This document shows, piece after piece, positions 33,499 to 43,195 of a stretch of 64,000 nt of DNA. Below the pieces are notes generated by a model. The model was not told the DNA's origin. It did not search any database and saw only the letters and a program-made list of their open reading frames with translations. This DNA is from Saliphagus infecundisoli (GTDB lineage Archaea; Halobacteriota; Halobacteria; Halobacteriales; Natrialbaceae). Numbering within the stretch: position 1 is the stretch's first letter; each line of letters begins with the position of its first letter. The stretch is from positions 17,638 through 81,637 of the forward strand of contig NZ_JAIWHV010000013.1 of assembly GCF_020177375.1 (NCBI RefSeq), in the 5' to 3' direction. Both the position numbers and the translations under genes were made by a program.

Positions 33499-35553
33499 AT
33501 GTCAGATACTGCCAGAGAAGAGAGCGGCGGGGACGAGTCTGAGAAGAGCGTCTCACGGGAGCCTGATCGGCGGCGGTTCATGCGGGGAACGGCCGTCGCG
33601 CTCGGGCTCTCGGGGGCCGGCGTCTCCGGGAGCGCGGCGGCCGAGGGAGACGAGAAGGACGACGGCGAGGACGGCAGCGAGGGTTGGGAGGTCGAGTCCG
33701 TCTCCGACCCCGAGGGCGTGGTCTCGGCGTCCCACCCGATCGCCGCCGAGGTCGGCGCCGAAGTACTGGAATCGGGCGGCAACGCCTTCGACGCCGCGGC
33801 GGCGGTCCAGCTCGCGCTGACGGTCGTCGACCCCTACGGCTCCGGGCTCGGCGGCAGCGGGATGCTTGTGGGGTACTCCGCGAGCGAGGACGGTCCGGTC
33901 ACGCTGAACTGCCAGGCCCGCGCGCCGATCGACGCCTCCGTCGGGATGCGCTACGACGACGAGGGGAACCTGAAGCCGCCCGCCCAGCGTTCCTACGGCG
34001 GGATCTCGATCGGGACGCCCGGGACGCTGCGCGGGCTCGACGTCATGCTCAAGCGGTGGGGCACCCGCTCGCTGGGCGACCTCGCGACCCGACCCAGAGA
34101 GATCGCCGCCGAGGGGTTCGAGCTCGACGAACGGGTCGCGAGCGTCCTCTCGGCGGTTGTCTGGCGGATGAACGACGCCGCCCTCGAGATCTGGGCGCCC
34201 GACGGCGAGCCCCTCGAGGCCGGCGACCTCGTCGTCCAGGAGGACCTCGCGGGGACGCTGTCGCTGATCGAGGAGGGAGGGATCGACCCCTTCTACCGGG
34301 GCGAGATCGGCGAGGCGATCGTCGACCTCGTCCAGGACGCGGGCGGGGTCATGGAGATGGCCGACCTTCGGAGCTACCGTCCGACGATCGACCCGCCGAC
34401 CCGGGTGACCTACGAGGATTCCCATCCGACGATCGGGAAGGCAGTCGACGTGCTCTCGACTCCCCCGCCGGTCGAAGGGGGTCTCGTCGTTCCTGGGATG
34501 CTGAAGATCATAGAGGGGATGGAGCTTCCGGACGATCCACTGTCGGCGACGCGCTACCACCGGACGTGGGCCGCCCGTGCGACGATCGAGAACCCCATGA
34601 TCTCGACGACGGGCGACCCTGAGTTCGTCGACGTCCCGGTTCGAGGAATCCTCTCGGACGACCTGATCGCGAGCCGCCGTGACCTGATCGACCCCGACGA
34701 GCGAAACCCCGACCTCCTGGGTGCCGAGAGCGACCCGTGGGCCCGCCAGCCTGGCGAGCCCTGGACGACGGACCCGCCCGTCGGCGTCGACGACGGGGAC
34801 GTCCCCGGGGAGTTCGAGCCGCCGACGACCGAGGACACGACCCACTTCTCGGTCGCCGACGGCGAGGGCAACGTCGTCTCCTTCACCGGCACGCTCTCCT
34901 CGGGCTTCGGCACCGGTGCCGTGGTCCCCGGCTACGGCTTCTTCCTCAACAACTCGATCGCCCAGCTCGGCGAGACCGGCCCCGACCGCCTGGGCCCGCT
35001 CCGGCGGTACAACACCACCGCCGCGCCGACGCTCGTCCTCCGGGACGGGGAACCGTTCCTCACGTGTGGCTCGCCCGGCGGCATCGTCATCTCCCAGGTC
35101 GTCGCCGACGTCCTCGTCAACGTCCTCGAGTACGGGATGAGCCTGGAGGAGGCCGTCGCCCACCCGCGGATGTACGTCTTCACCGGCGAGTACGAGGCGG
35201 CGGTCCCCGAGGACACGATCGACGGGCTCGAGTCGATGGGGTACACGATGGCCGACGAGCCCACGGGGCCGCTGGGCGACACGCAGATGGTCGCCGTCGA
35301 CCGCGACGGCCCGATGGGCGTCTACGATCCCCGCCGGGGCGGCGGCGTCGTCGGCGCCAGCGGCGAGGACGTCGGCCGCCCGCCGCGTGGGCCCCCGGCG
35401 GACGTCCCCGGTAGGGGCCCGCCAGGGCTCGGCGAGGAGGACGACCATCCCGGCGGCCCGCCGGGCGAGGGCGGCGACCACCCCGGAAACGGGAACGATC
35501 CGCCGGGCCACGGCGGCGACCGTCCGGGCCGGGGAAACGGCGGCCCGCCCTGA
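33499..35553 (+). CDS. ggt: Gamma-glutamyltransferase, Tat-exported, with Gly/Pro-rich tail
   Basis: A 684-residue Ntn-hydrolase precursor. The N-terminus has a twin-arginine signal (EPDRRRFMRGTAVALGLSG at residues 21-39) with no lipobox, so the enzyme is exported. The large-subunit core shows the GGNAFDAAAAVQLAL and GLGGSGMLV patterns. Autocleavage should occur before Thr447 in EDTTHFSVADGEGN, which becomes the nucleophile, and FGTGAVVPGYGFFLNNSI and CGSPGGIVISQV follow. The last 60 or so residues (from about 625) are a low-complexity Gly-Pro-Asp tail, probably disordered. The family transfers or hydrolyses gamma-glutamyl bonds, as in glutathione, gamma-glutamylcysteine or poly-gamma-glutamate; haloarchaea commonly hold gamma-glutamylcysteine. 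Confidence 0.9.
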   Translation: MSDTAREESGGDESEKSVSREPDRRRFMRGTAVALGLSGAGVSGSAAAEGDEKDDGEDGSEGWEVESVSDPEGVVSASHPIAAEVGAEVLESGGNAFDAAAAVQLALTVVDPYGSGLGGSGMLVGYSASEDGPVTLNCQARAPIDASVGMRYDDEGNLKPPAQRSYGGISIGTPGTLRGLDVMLKRWGTRSLGDLATRPREIAAEGFELDERVASVLSAVVWRMNDAALEIWAPDGEPLEAGDLVVQEDLAGTLSLIEEGGIDPFYRGEIGEAIVDLVQDAGGVMEMADLRSYRPTIDPPTRVTYEDSHPTIGKAVDVLSTPPPVEGGLVVPGMLKIIEGMELPDDPLSATRYHRTWAARATIENPMISTTGDPEFVDVPVRGILSDDLIASRRDLIDPDERNPDLLGAESDPWARQPGEPWTTDPPVGVDDGDVPGEFEPPTTEDTTHFSVADGEGNVVSFTGTLSSGFGTGAVVPGYGFFLNNSIAQLGETGPDRLGPLRRYNTTAAPTLVLRDGEPFLTCGSPGGIVISQVVADVLVNVLEYGMSLEEAVAHPRMYVFTGEYEAAVPEDTIDGLESMGYTMADEPTGPLGDTQMVAVDRDGPMGVYDPRRGGGVVGASGEDVGRPPRGPPADVPGRGPPGLGEEDDHPGGPPGEGGDHPGNGNDPPGHGGDRPGRGNGGPP

Positions 35554-36978
35554 TCACGACGAGCCGGTCGGGTTCCAGGCTTCCCCGGCCTCCACCGGGA
35601 GCAGCCGATCGCCGTCGGTGAACCCTTCCGGCCGGCCCGCGAGCCGATCGACGAGCCGGTCGCGCCACGTCGGGAGTTCCTCGGAGCGCTCGCCGGCGAG
35701 GTTGCGGGTCTCGAGGGGGTCGTCCGCGAGGTCGAAGAGGAGTTCGTCGCCCGTCGTGGGGTGCCAGACGTACTTCGCGTCCTCGCTCACGAGGAACTGC
35801 GTCCCCGTCTTCGGGTCGTAGGTCGGCCCGTGTTCGCCGTGATAGTGAGAGCGCCACTCCGCGTCCCCCTCCATCAGCGGCCACAGCGACCGGCCGTCGA
35901 CCGATCCGGGGACCTCGACGCCCGCCGCCTCGAGGATCGTCGGGAGGAGGTCCTCGAGCCCGACCGGTCGGGGGACCTCCCGGCCCCTCGGACGCTCCAC
36001 CCGGTCCGGGGGACGGACGATCAGGGGGACCCGGGCGGAGCCCTCGTAGGCGAAGGTCTTCCGCCAGAGGCCGTGGTCGCCGAGCATATCGCCGTGATCC
36101 GAGGCGAAGATCACGAGGGTATTCTCCAGATCGGCGGCCCGGAGCAGCCGCCCGATCTGGCGGTCGACGTGGGTCACCGAGCCGTAGTAGCCCACCCGGG
36201 CCCGGTGGACGACCTCGCGGGGGAGGTCCGCGAGCCAGGCGTTCGTCGACGGGTACGCCGGAACCCGATCGCCGTATATTCCCCTCGCCCAGTCGCCGAC
36301 CGGCGGGTCGGGGATCTCCCGCCCGTCGTAGTGCTCCCAGGCGGCCCGCGGCGGGTCGTAGGGCTGGTGGGGCCGGACGTAGGAGACGTAGTGGAAGAAC
36401 GGCCGCGTCGGGTCCCGGTCGTCGAGGAACTCGATCGCCCGATCGGTGGTCCAGACCGTCGGGTGGGCCTGCTCGTCTAAGTGCCAGGGCCGGGCGTCCC
36501 AGGAGTTTCGCCCGACGCCGTGGCCGATCTCGTCGGCGCCTTCGCGTTCGCGGGCGAGCCACCGGGAGTAGTCGTCCTCGCGTCCCGAGAGGCCGGCGTG
36601 GAGGACCGTCTCCTCGAACCCGATCCGGTTGCCGGCCGGAATCGCGTGGGTCTTCCCGGTCAGTCGCGTCCGGTAGCCCGCCTCCCGGAGGAGGCCGGCC
36701 AGCGTCGGCTCGAACGTCCAGGGTCGCCCGTGGTAGGTCGTCGCGTCGACGTTCGCGGGGCGTCGCCCGGTCCAGAGACACCGCCTGGCGGGGATCGACG
36801 ACGGTGCCGGGGTGTACGCCCGGGTGAACATCGCCCCCTCGCCGACGAGCGAGTCGAGCGTCGGCGTGTGGACCAGCGGGTCGCCGTGGGCGTCCCGGGG
36901 ACTCGCCGGATCGGCCCCGATCGCGCTCCCCCGGTGCTGGTCGGTCGTGATCAACAGCACGTTCGGTCGATCGGCCAT
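35554..36978 (-). CDS. Sulfatase, Ser-type formylglycine motif
   Basis: A 474-residue alkaline-phosphatase-fold sulfatase. The metal site begins with NVLLITTDQHRG (the second Asp of the pair replaced in a DQ form). The modification motif is S61-I-P-A-R65 in YTPAPSSIPARRCLWTGRR, a [CS]-x-P-x-R site with serine in place of cysteine. Further landmarks are TGKTHA, VSYVRPHQPYDPP and IFASDHGDMLGDHGLWRK. There is no signal peptide. Ser-type sulfatases need a radical-SAM maturase (anSME) to form formylglycine; none is in this window. It ends one base past the preceding gene's stop, tail-to-tail with the gamma-glutamyltransferase. The probable role is desulfation of a sulfated sugar. Confidence 0.87.
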   Translation of the reverse strand: MADRPNVLLITTDQHRGSAIGADPASPRDAHGDPLVHTPTLDSLVGEGAMFTRAYTPAPSSIPARRCLWTGRRPANVDATTYHGRPWTFEPTLAGLLREAGYRTRLTGKTHAIPAGNRIGFEETVLHAGLSGREDDYSRWLAREREGADEIGHGVGRNSWDARPWHLDEQAHPTVWTTDRAIEFLDDRDPTRPFFHYVSYVRPHQPYDPPRAAWEHYDGREIPDPPVGDWARGIYGDRVPAYPSTNAWLADLPREVVHRARVGYYGSVTHVDRQIGRLLRAADLENTLVIFASDHGDMLGDHGLWRKTFAYEGSARVPLIVRPPDRVERPRGREVPRPVGLEDLLPTILEAAGVEVPGSVDGRSLWPLMEGDAEWRSHYHGEHGPTYDPKTGTQFLVSEDAKYVWHPTTGDELLFDLADDPLETRNLAGERSEELPTWRDRLVDRLAGRPEGFTDGDRLLPVEAGEAWNPTGSS

Positions 36979-37046
36979 ACGCCGGCTACGACGGATTCCG
37001 CCTTACGTCTGGTGCCCGTTCGAAGGCCCCGGAGGGGGGCGCCGAT

Positions 37047-40000
37047 CTACTCGACCTCGACGGTATCGGCGTAGACGTACTCCTCCCCGCCGATCGTCGC
37101 GAGGAGGGTGAACTCGTACGTTCCAGCCTCCCCGTAGGTGTGCCGGAGGTAGTGTCCGGAGGCCTCGTAGCCATCGCCGAACTCCCACTCGGCGTCCCAG
37201 ACGTCATCGCCGACGATCTCGAAGACGTACTCCCGATCGGCGAGCCAGTCCTCCCGGCGGACGTCGTACACCTCCTCGGCGGGCGGCCCGTCGCCGCCGT
37301 CGCTCGGTCCTCCCTCGACCTCGATCGTCTCGGTGTAGGTGTACTCCTCGCCGTCGATCGTCGCGGTGAGGGTAACCTCGTACGTGCCGTCCTCCTCGTA
37401 GGTATGCCGGACGTAATGGCCCGACGCACGGGTGTCGTCGCCGAACTCCCAGTCGGCCGCCCAGACGTCGTTGCCGACGATCTCGAGGATGTACTCTCGC
37501 TCGTCGAGCCAGTGTTCCTGGCGAACGTCGAGCACCTCCGAAACCGGCGGCCGCTCGCCGCCGGGCGACCACGAGGTCGCGAGCGGAACCCGGACGTCGT
37601 CGCCCTCGCCGATGACGTAGTGGTAGCCCCCGTCCTCGAGTTCGTCGGGATCGACGAAGTCCCGGGTGAAGGTCTTCTTCCCGACGTCGAACGCGAGGGT
37701 GTTCCCGCTCGACTCGACTCCCTCGATCGGGTAGGCGCCGTTGCCCCGGCCGCGCTGGTCGCGCTCGTCGATGCGTTCTTTCGGGTCCGGATCTCCCTGG
37801 TGGGGATTCGTATCGTCGTTGTCGACGTAGACGAAGCCGGCGTGGCGGTCGACGTGACGGCGGTCTCCATCGGCCTGGACCTCGAGTTCGTTGTCTAGGG
37901 TCATCCCCTTCGTGAAGGCGTCGACGGTCCCGCGGACCTCGTTCGCGTTCTCCTGGATCAACTGGCCGTCGGTGGTGGGCTGGAGTCGGGTCCCGTCGTG
38001 GACGTACGCGTACTCGGGCTCCCCGTCCTCGACCGAATAGAGCCCGAAGAACCCCCTGAACTGGAAGGTGTCGTCGACGGTGAGCGTCGCGTCGCTATCG
38101 AGCGAACGGACCACGTAGTCCGTGCGTCCGTTCGAGAGGGTCACCTTCAGCGCGTGGCCCTCGCCGCCCGTGACGTCGGCCTCCTCGATCGACTCGACGG
38201 CGCGGTCGCCCTCGTAGTGCTCGATCACGGACGTGAACGTGGTCTCCATCTCCGACCCGCTCCGGTCGAGGAAGGCGTATCTCAGATCGTCCTCCGGCGC
38301 GGACCCGCCGCTGCTGTCGGGCGGATGGGCGTCGGCGAGGGCGACCTCGTCGAAGTCGCCGATGCTGGTCAGCCGAAGGTGGACCTCCTCGGCGTCGTCG
38401 TCCCGGAAGTTGTAGTGGTCCTCGACGTCCCAGTCGACGGTGACCTTCTCCGACGGATCGTCGTCGCGCTCGACGTTATCGAAGTAGTTCATCCCCGAGC
38501 CCGCAGAGCGGGGATCCCGAGTGCTATCGTAGTCGTCGTCGCCGTAGGGAACGTCCGGACCGGCGAGCGTTCCGCCCTCCTGGGCCTCGAGATCGAGTCC
38601 CTCGGTGGTAACTCCGGCTTTCGTCGCGTGGAAGCCGTATCGGTGGTGGTCGCCGCCGGCGACGTCGAAGAAGTCGACGGCGTAGGAGCGTTCCTGGCCG
38701 ACGGTGATCAGGGCGGTCGTCCGACGGTACTCCTCCGTGGCGTCGTAGCAGTGTGGCGCCTCGACGTCGATCAGGTCGACCCGCTCGTCGTCCCCCTCGA
38801 AGTGGCGAGGATTGCCGACCCAGTGGTGTTTCTGGCCGCGTTCGTCGACCATCACCGTGTTGTGACTGATCGTGTTGTCGGTGTACATCCGGCTCGGGGG
38901 ATGGTCGCCGGTTTCGGCCGGATACCCGACGTCCCGGGCGAGGTCCATTTCGTTGGCCGCGACGCCGATCTGGAGCGTGTCCCGGTGGGCGTGGGAGGTG
39001 CCACCGCCCTCGACGCCGTTGCGGCCGTAATACATCCACACCGCGCGCTTGACGTTCCCGAGGGTGACCTTCTCCTTTCGCTCGCGCTCCCGTTCGTCGA
39101 GCAGCGTCAGGTAGTACAGCGCCATGCTGTAGCCGCCCGCGTCGTCGTTCTGTCCGACACAGTCCCAGCGCATCGTGGAGGTCCCCTCGGGGAGGTCTCG
39201 GACGTACGTCAGGACCTCCCGACCGCTGCCGTCGGCCATGAAGTCGACCGTGTCGACGTACTCGTCGTCGATGTAAAGTTCGTAGATGCCGTACGTGCCG
39301 ACGAACAGCGCCTCGATCTCGAGTTCGTACTCGCCTGCCTCCTCGACGTCGAACTCGAAGCTCCACCACTCGCCCGCCTCGTCGGCCTCGAACTGGATGG
39401 CCTCGTCGAAGCTGTCGTCGACCGCCGCGGAGGCGTCGGCGAACAGGTCGGAGGTGTCGTAGGTCACGCCGAACGAGCCGGCGGTGTAGTTCTCCCCGTC
39501 GCGAAGCGCCGCGAAGCCGAAGCCCGCGAGGTTCGTACTCGGGACGTCGAGGGGGCCCTCGGCGTCGATGACCGACTGGATCTCGTCGGCGAGGCCCTCG
39601 GGTTCGGCGTCGTAGATCGATCCCCGCATCCCCGCCGTCGAGTAGCCGTTCGAGTAGTGCCACAACTGGGCGAACTCCGGGTCGCCCGTCACCTCGTAGC
39701 CGGCTTCGATCGCGCTCGTGCTCCACTCGGTTCCCGACGGATAGTGGGTGTCGCCCAGCGCGGGCGAAAACGAGTCCAATAGGAGCAGGTCAGCGTTGAT
39801 CTTCAGGGCGTTCTGGAACTTCGGATGCTGGTAGAGGTTCGCCCCGTCGAACCCGTCGTACCCCTGGAGGTTCTCGGCGACCTGGCGGATTGAGGACATC
39901 CGGATCCGGTTGTAGCCGAGCGATCCCTCGTGCCAGTAGCCGTCCCGATCCGCCTCGTCTACGATCGGCGCCAGCACGTTCCCGCCGGTCGTGTACCAGT

Positions 40001-41306
40001 TCTCGGGCTCCTCGTTCCAGACGTCGCCGTCGAAGACCTCCTCGCCCGGCTGGAACACCCACTCGAGGGCCTCGCGGGTGTAGCCGGCCTCGCGCGTGTC
40101 GTCCTGGACGCGCGCCGAGATCGCGACCGCCGAGAGCTGTCCCCGTCCGGGGGCCATCTGTGAATCCTTGGCCGCGGGAAGCATCTCCTGAACGTAGTTC
40201 TCCTCGATGTTCTCGTGGACCGCCACGGCCGAGTCCTTTCCCTCCAGTCCGGGATACTCCTCGGTCTTTCCGTCGAGGAACTCGACGACCGCGTCCGCGA
40301 CGTCCTGGTCGTCCAGGGCGGGGAAGAAGGCGTCGTAGGCGACGAGCAGGTTGCGGGCCAGATTCCCCTCCCAGTGGGAGCCAATGATCCGTCCGGTCTG
40401 TCGGCCGCCGTGGTTGTTCCAGAAGCCGTCGGCGTTTCGCTGGTAGTCCGCGATGGTCATCTCGGGGTAGACGTCGGCGATACGGTCCAGCATCACCAGC
40501 CCGGCGATCGCGTACTCGGGGTCCTCGGCGAGCAGGTAGCCGTCGGACAACGAGGCCAGAATCCGTCTGATGCCGCCGGGTCGCCAGACGAACCAGTGGT
40601 TGTAGTAGGCGACGAGGTTCCAGCGGTTGCCCTCGCCCAGACCGAGGTCGTCCTCGCCGTCGATCCACCCCCAGCCGTCGTCTACGCCCCAGCCCTCGCC
40701 CATCTCGGGGTGTTCCTCGTTGACCAGCAGCGAGTCGTCCGCGAGGTCGGGGTCGAACATCCCGCGGTCGTCCAGCCCGCTCTCGCGATAGGCCCCGAAG
40801 TCGTTCGTCGGGAGGACCAGGTTCCCCTCGCCGTGGGGGTCGGAGACCGTCGTCTCGATCTTCCAGGGACGGTCGGTTCCCGGGCTACTGATCCCTCCCA
40901 GGACGTTCCGCTCGGCCGCGATGCCGCCAGCACGGGGAACCTTTTGAGACGTCACCAGACTCCAGAGCCGGTCTAAGTCTCGGTCGTATGCGTCGAGGCG
41001 GCCCTCGGCCCCGCTGACCGCGCCGTCGCGTTCGTTCTCCGCCCAGTCGTAGCGGTCGATGTTCTGCTGGGCGTTCTCGCGGTCCGCTTCGGTCCACATC
41101 GTCGGCCGCGTCTTGCGGTGGTACTGCCCGTCACCTTCCTGGGTGGCCGTTCCGGTTGGCGAGAGCAGTCCGCCGATCACACCGACACCGGTCGTCGCGA
41201 GCATCGACCGCCGCGACACGTCGAACCGCCCCGTCCGATCGAGGACCGAACTCAGCCCCTCCCGGGACCAGTCGTTGCCGTTTCCGTCGGTATCGTTGGG
41301 TGCCAT
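37047..41306 (-). CDS. Exported heparinase II/III-like polysaccharide lyase with PKD-like repeats
   Basis: A 1419-residue modular enzyme. A twin-arginine signal lies at residues 30-50 (VSRRSMLATTGVGVIGGLLS) without a lipobox. Residues of about 70-600 look like an alpha-toroid (DYQRNADGFWNNHGGRQTGR, AYDAFFPALDDQDVADAVVE). A carbohydrate-binding-like beta insert follows at about 650-750 (EAGEYELEIEALFVGTYGIY). The heparinase II/III beta-sandwich begins around HAHRDTLQIGVAANEMD and DNTISHNTVMVDERGQKHHW. Two PKD-like repeats close the protein (DWEFGDDTRASGHYVRHTY and EWEFGDGYEASGHYLRHTY). Members cleave uronic-acid-containing glycans by beta-elimination. The substrate cannot be named by eye. Confidence 0.8.
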   Translation of the reverse strand: MAPNDTDGNGNDWSREGLSSVLDRTGRFDVSRRSMLATTGVGVIGGLLSPTGTATQEGDGQYHRKTRPTMWTEADRENAQQNIDRYDWAENERDGAVSGAEGRLDAYDRDLDRLWSLVTSQKVPRAGGIAAERNVLGGISSPGTDRPWKIETTVSDPHGEGNLVLPTNDFGAYRESGLDDRGMFDPDLADDSLLVNEEHPEMGEGWGVDDGWGWIDGEDDLGLGEGNRWNLVAYYNHWFVWRPGGIRRILASLSDGYLLAEDPEYAIAGLVMLDRIADVYPEMTIADYQRNADGFWNNHGGRQTGRIIGSHWEGNLARNLLVAYDAFFPALDDQDVADAVVEFLDGKTEEYPGLEGKDSAVAVHENIEENYVQEMLPAAKDSQMAPGRGQLSAVAISARVQDDTREAGYTREALEWVFQPGEEVFDGDVWNEEPENWYTTGGNVLAPIVDEADRDGYWHEGSLGYNRIRMSSIRQVAENLQGYDGFDGANLYQHPKFQNALKINADLLLLDSFSPALGDTHYPSGTEWSTSAIEAGYEVTGDPEFAQLWHYSNGYSTAGMRGSIYDAEPEGLADEIQSVIDAEGPLDVPSTNLAGFGFAALRDGENYTAGSFGVTYDTSDLFADASAAVDDSFDEAIQFEADEAGEWWSFEFDVEEAGEYELEIEALFVGTYGIYELYIDDEYVDTVDFMADGSGREVLTYVRDLPEGTSTMRWDCVGQNDDAGGYSMALYYLTLLDERERERKEKVTLGNVKRAVWMYYGRNGVEGGGTSHAHRDTLQIGVAANEMDLARDVGYPAETGDHPPSRMYTDNTISHNTVMVDERGQKHHWVGNPRHFEGDDERVDLIDVEAPHCYDATEEYRRTTALITVGQERSYAVDFFDVAGGDHHRYGFHATKAGVTTEGLDLEAQEGGTLAGPDVPYGDDDYDSTRDPRSAGSGMNYFDNVERDDDPSEKVTVDWDVEDHYNFRDDDAEEVHLRLTSIGDFDEVALADAHPPDSSGGSAPEDDLRYAFLDRSGSEMETTFTSVIEHYEGDRAVESIEEADVTGGEGHALKVTLSNGRTDYVVRSLDSDATLTVDDTFQFRGFFGLYSVEDGEPEYAYVHDGTRLQPTTDGQLIQENANEVRGTVDAFTKGMTLDNELEVQADGDRRHVDRHAGFVYVDNDDTNPHQGDPDPKERIDERDQRGRGNGAYPIEGVESSGNTLAFDVGKKTFTRDFVDPDELEDGGYHYVIGEGDDVRVPLATSWSPGGERPPVSEVLDVRQEHWLDEREYILEIVGNDVWAADWEFGDDTRASGHYVRHTYEEDGTYEVTLTATIDGEEYTYTETIEVEGGPSDGGDGPPAEEVYDVRREDWLADREYVFEIVGDDVWDAEWEFGDGYEASGHYLRHTYGEAGTYEFTLLATIGGEEYVYADTVEVE

Positions 41307-41467
41307 CCGTTCACACGATACACCCGGGAATAATATATCTTTTGGAAATTACTACTAACACCGAGCGATGAACGTCGTCGGAGCGAGCGGAAACGGCGAT
41401 CACGGAGGGTCCCGACTGGCGTCTCCGCTACGAACATCCGACGGACGCCGCGACCTCCGACCCGCTT

Positions 41468-43195
41468 TCAGGGCCGGTCGAGCACGCCACGCCCGTCGCG
41501 CTCGGCGACCTCGAGAAGCCACTCGAGGGCATCGACGTACGCCGACGCGGTCTCGGGGTACACCACCCGCCCCGAATCGCGAAGCCCGGTCAACGTCTCG
41601 ATCGTTTCCTCGTACTCCGAGCGGGCCTCCGTTGGCGAGAGATCGGGAAGCGAGCGATCCGGATGGGCCGGCGGGTCGGGATCCGAGCGCTTCCAGTTCG
41701 TCGGGAGGATCAGCCCACCGAGCTCCCGGTAGACGTCTCCCCCGTCGGGGACGAACGGGCCGAGCGCGTGACGGGTCACCGTGGACGAGATCGCGGATCC
41801 ACCCTCGACGGGGTCGGGGTTCCAGAGCCGGTCGGCGAACAGGGGAATCGCCGACGGGAGCGCCCGCTCGAAATACTGCCGTCGCTCCTCGCTCGAGGGC
41901 TCCCAGGCGGCGAGTTCGCCGCCGCCGACCATCGACTCCCGTCCCTCGGGGACGCTCGGGCGGCGCCGGGGCGCCCAGCCGCGCATGTACTCCTCCCCGA
42001 TCCACCCCCGGACGTAGGCCGCGTGGACGTAGGAGTTGACCACCTCGAACCCCTCCTCGACGAACCGCGCCATGCTACAGCCATCGACGGGTCCGCGGCC
42101 CGGGGCGGCGACGCGCCAGAACTGGATCAGAATATTTCTGGGGAGGTCCGGCGACTCCGAGACGTCGATCTGGTCGTTCCAGAGCATGGTCCGCCGGTCG
42201 TGGCTCTCGAGGAAGCCGTGGAGCCGGCGGACGAACGAATAGAAGTGGTCGGTCGGCGTCTCGAAGCCCTCGGCGGCCATCCGCTCCCGGCAGTCCGCAC
42301 ACTCCTCCCAGGAGTGGCCGTGCATCTCCCACTCGTCGCCTCCGAGGTGGACGACCTCGAAGGGAAACACCTCGATCACCTCCTCCAAGAGGGTCTCGAG
42401 GAACTCGTAGCTCTCCTCGCTCCCGATACAGATCGTCCGGTCGGAGGGCTCGCCGTCCGGAACGGTACACCGGAGTTCGGGATGGCGCTCGAGAACGTGT
42501 TCTGCGTGGGCCGGGACGTCGATCTCGGGGACGATCTCGATCCCGCGTCGGCCGGCGTACGCGACCAGCTCCTCGACGTCGTCCGGCGAGTACGCCGGGC
42601 GCTCGCTCCCGTCGAGATCGCGGTTCAGCTCCGGGTAGGCCGTAGACTCGAGGGCGTACCCCTCGTCGTCGAGCAGGTGGAGGTGGAGTCGGTTCAGCTT
42701 CGCCCGGGCGGCCTGGTCGATCCGCCGTTTGACCCGTTCGACGGAGAGAAAGCCCCGAGCGGGGTCGAGCATGAGCCCGCGCCAGTTGGTCTCCGGCCAG
42801 TCGTGGATTTTCCCTGCCGGAAGCGTCCACCTCTCTCCGTCCCGGACGAGGGCCGTCACGAGCGACTGGCAACCGTGGCGGAGCCCGGCAGTTGTCGCGG
42901 ACCGGATCTCGACGGCGTCGGCATCCGGATCCGCACGGAGGACGTATCCCTCCGGGTCGTCGAACCGCTCGCTTGGCTTCTTAATGATCTCCAGTTGGAC
43001 GTCGGCCCCCTCGACTCCCGCTTCGATTCGGCGGGAAGGTTCGGTCGTCTCCCGCTTGAGGAGATCCCCGAGAAGCGATGCGGCCGGATCGACGTCGCCA
43101 CCGCTCGAGGAAATACGGAACGGCGGTTCGATCCGGACGACGTCCGACCCCCTCCGAACGTGGCGCGGCCTCGGCAGGACGGGCGGCTCGGTCAT
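41468..43195 (-). CDS. GH20 beta-hexosaminidase
   Basis: A 575-residue enzyme starting at ATG 43195 (MTEPPVLPRPRHVRRG); the 42 in-frame codons before it are non-protein-like and include the promoter. A GH20b-type N-terminal domain covers about residues 5-130. The TIM barrel begins at NWRGLMLDPARGFLSVERVK, and the catalytic Asp-Glu pair lies in VVHLGGDEWEMHGHSWEECA, which generates the substrate-assisted oxazoline mechanism. A later tryptophan-containing ADRLWNPDP forms the pocket. There is no signal peptide, so it should trim terminal GlcNAc or GalNAc from imported oligosaccharides. With the GH3 enzyme it gives two different hexosaminidases in one locus. Confidence 0.9.
   Translation of the reverse strand: MTEPPVLPRPRHVRRGSDVVRIEPPFRISSSGGDVDPAASLLGDLLKRETTEPSRRIEAGVEGADVQLEIIKKPSERFDDPEGYVLRADPDADAVEIRSATTAGLRHGCQSLVTALVRDGERWTLPAGKIHDWPETNWRGLMLDPARGFLSVERVKRRIDQAARAKLNRLHLHLLDDEGYALESTAYPELNRDLDGSERPAYSPDDVEELVAYAGRRGIEIVPEIDVPAHAEHVLERHPELRCTVPDGEPSDRTICIGSEESYEFLETLLEEVIEVFPFEVVHLGGDEWEMHGHSWEECADCRERMAAEGFETPTDHFYSFVRRLHGFLESHDRRTMLWNDQIDVSESPDLPRNILIQFWRVAAPGRGPVDGCSMARFVEEGFEVVNSYVHAAYVRGWIGEEYMRGWAPRRRPSVPEGRESMVGGGELAAWEPSSEERRQYFERALPSAIPLFADRLWNPDPVEGGSAISSTVTRHALGPFVPDGGDVYRELGGLILPTNWKRSDPDPPAHPDRSLPDLSPTEARSEYEETIETLTGLRDSGRVVYPETASAYVDALEWLLEVAERDGRGVLDRP

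Noticed and set aside
33553..35511. A 652-codon minus-strand frame opposite the gamma-glutamyltransferase gene
   Set aside because: It is an antisense shadow of GC-rich coding sequence: rich in Arg, Gly, Asp and Val, without domain signal, while the plus-strand product has full catalytic motifs.
35180..36781. A 533-codon minus-strand frame across the Ser-type sulfatase
   Set aside because: Composition is almost all Arg, Pro, Gly and Ala, and the true sulfatase in the neighbouring frame has every family motif.
37998..39782. A 594-codon plus-strand frame opposite the lyase gene
   Set aside because: Val/Asp/Gly-rich shadow with no recognisable motif; the opposite strand has a Tat signal and lyase domains.
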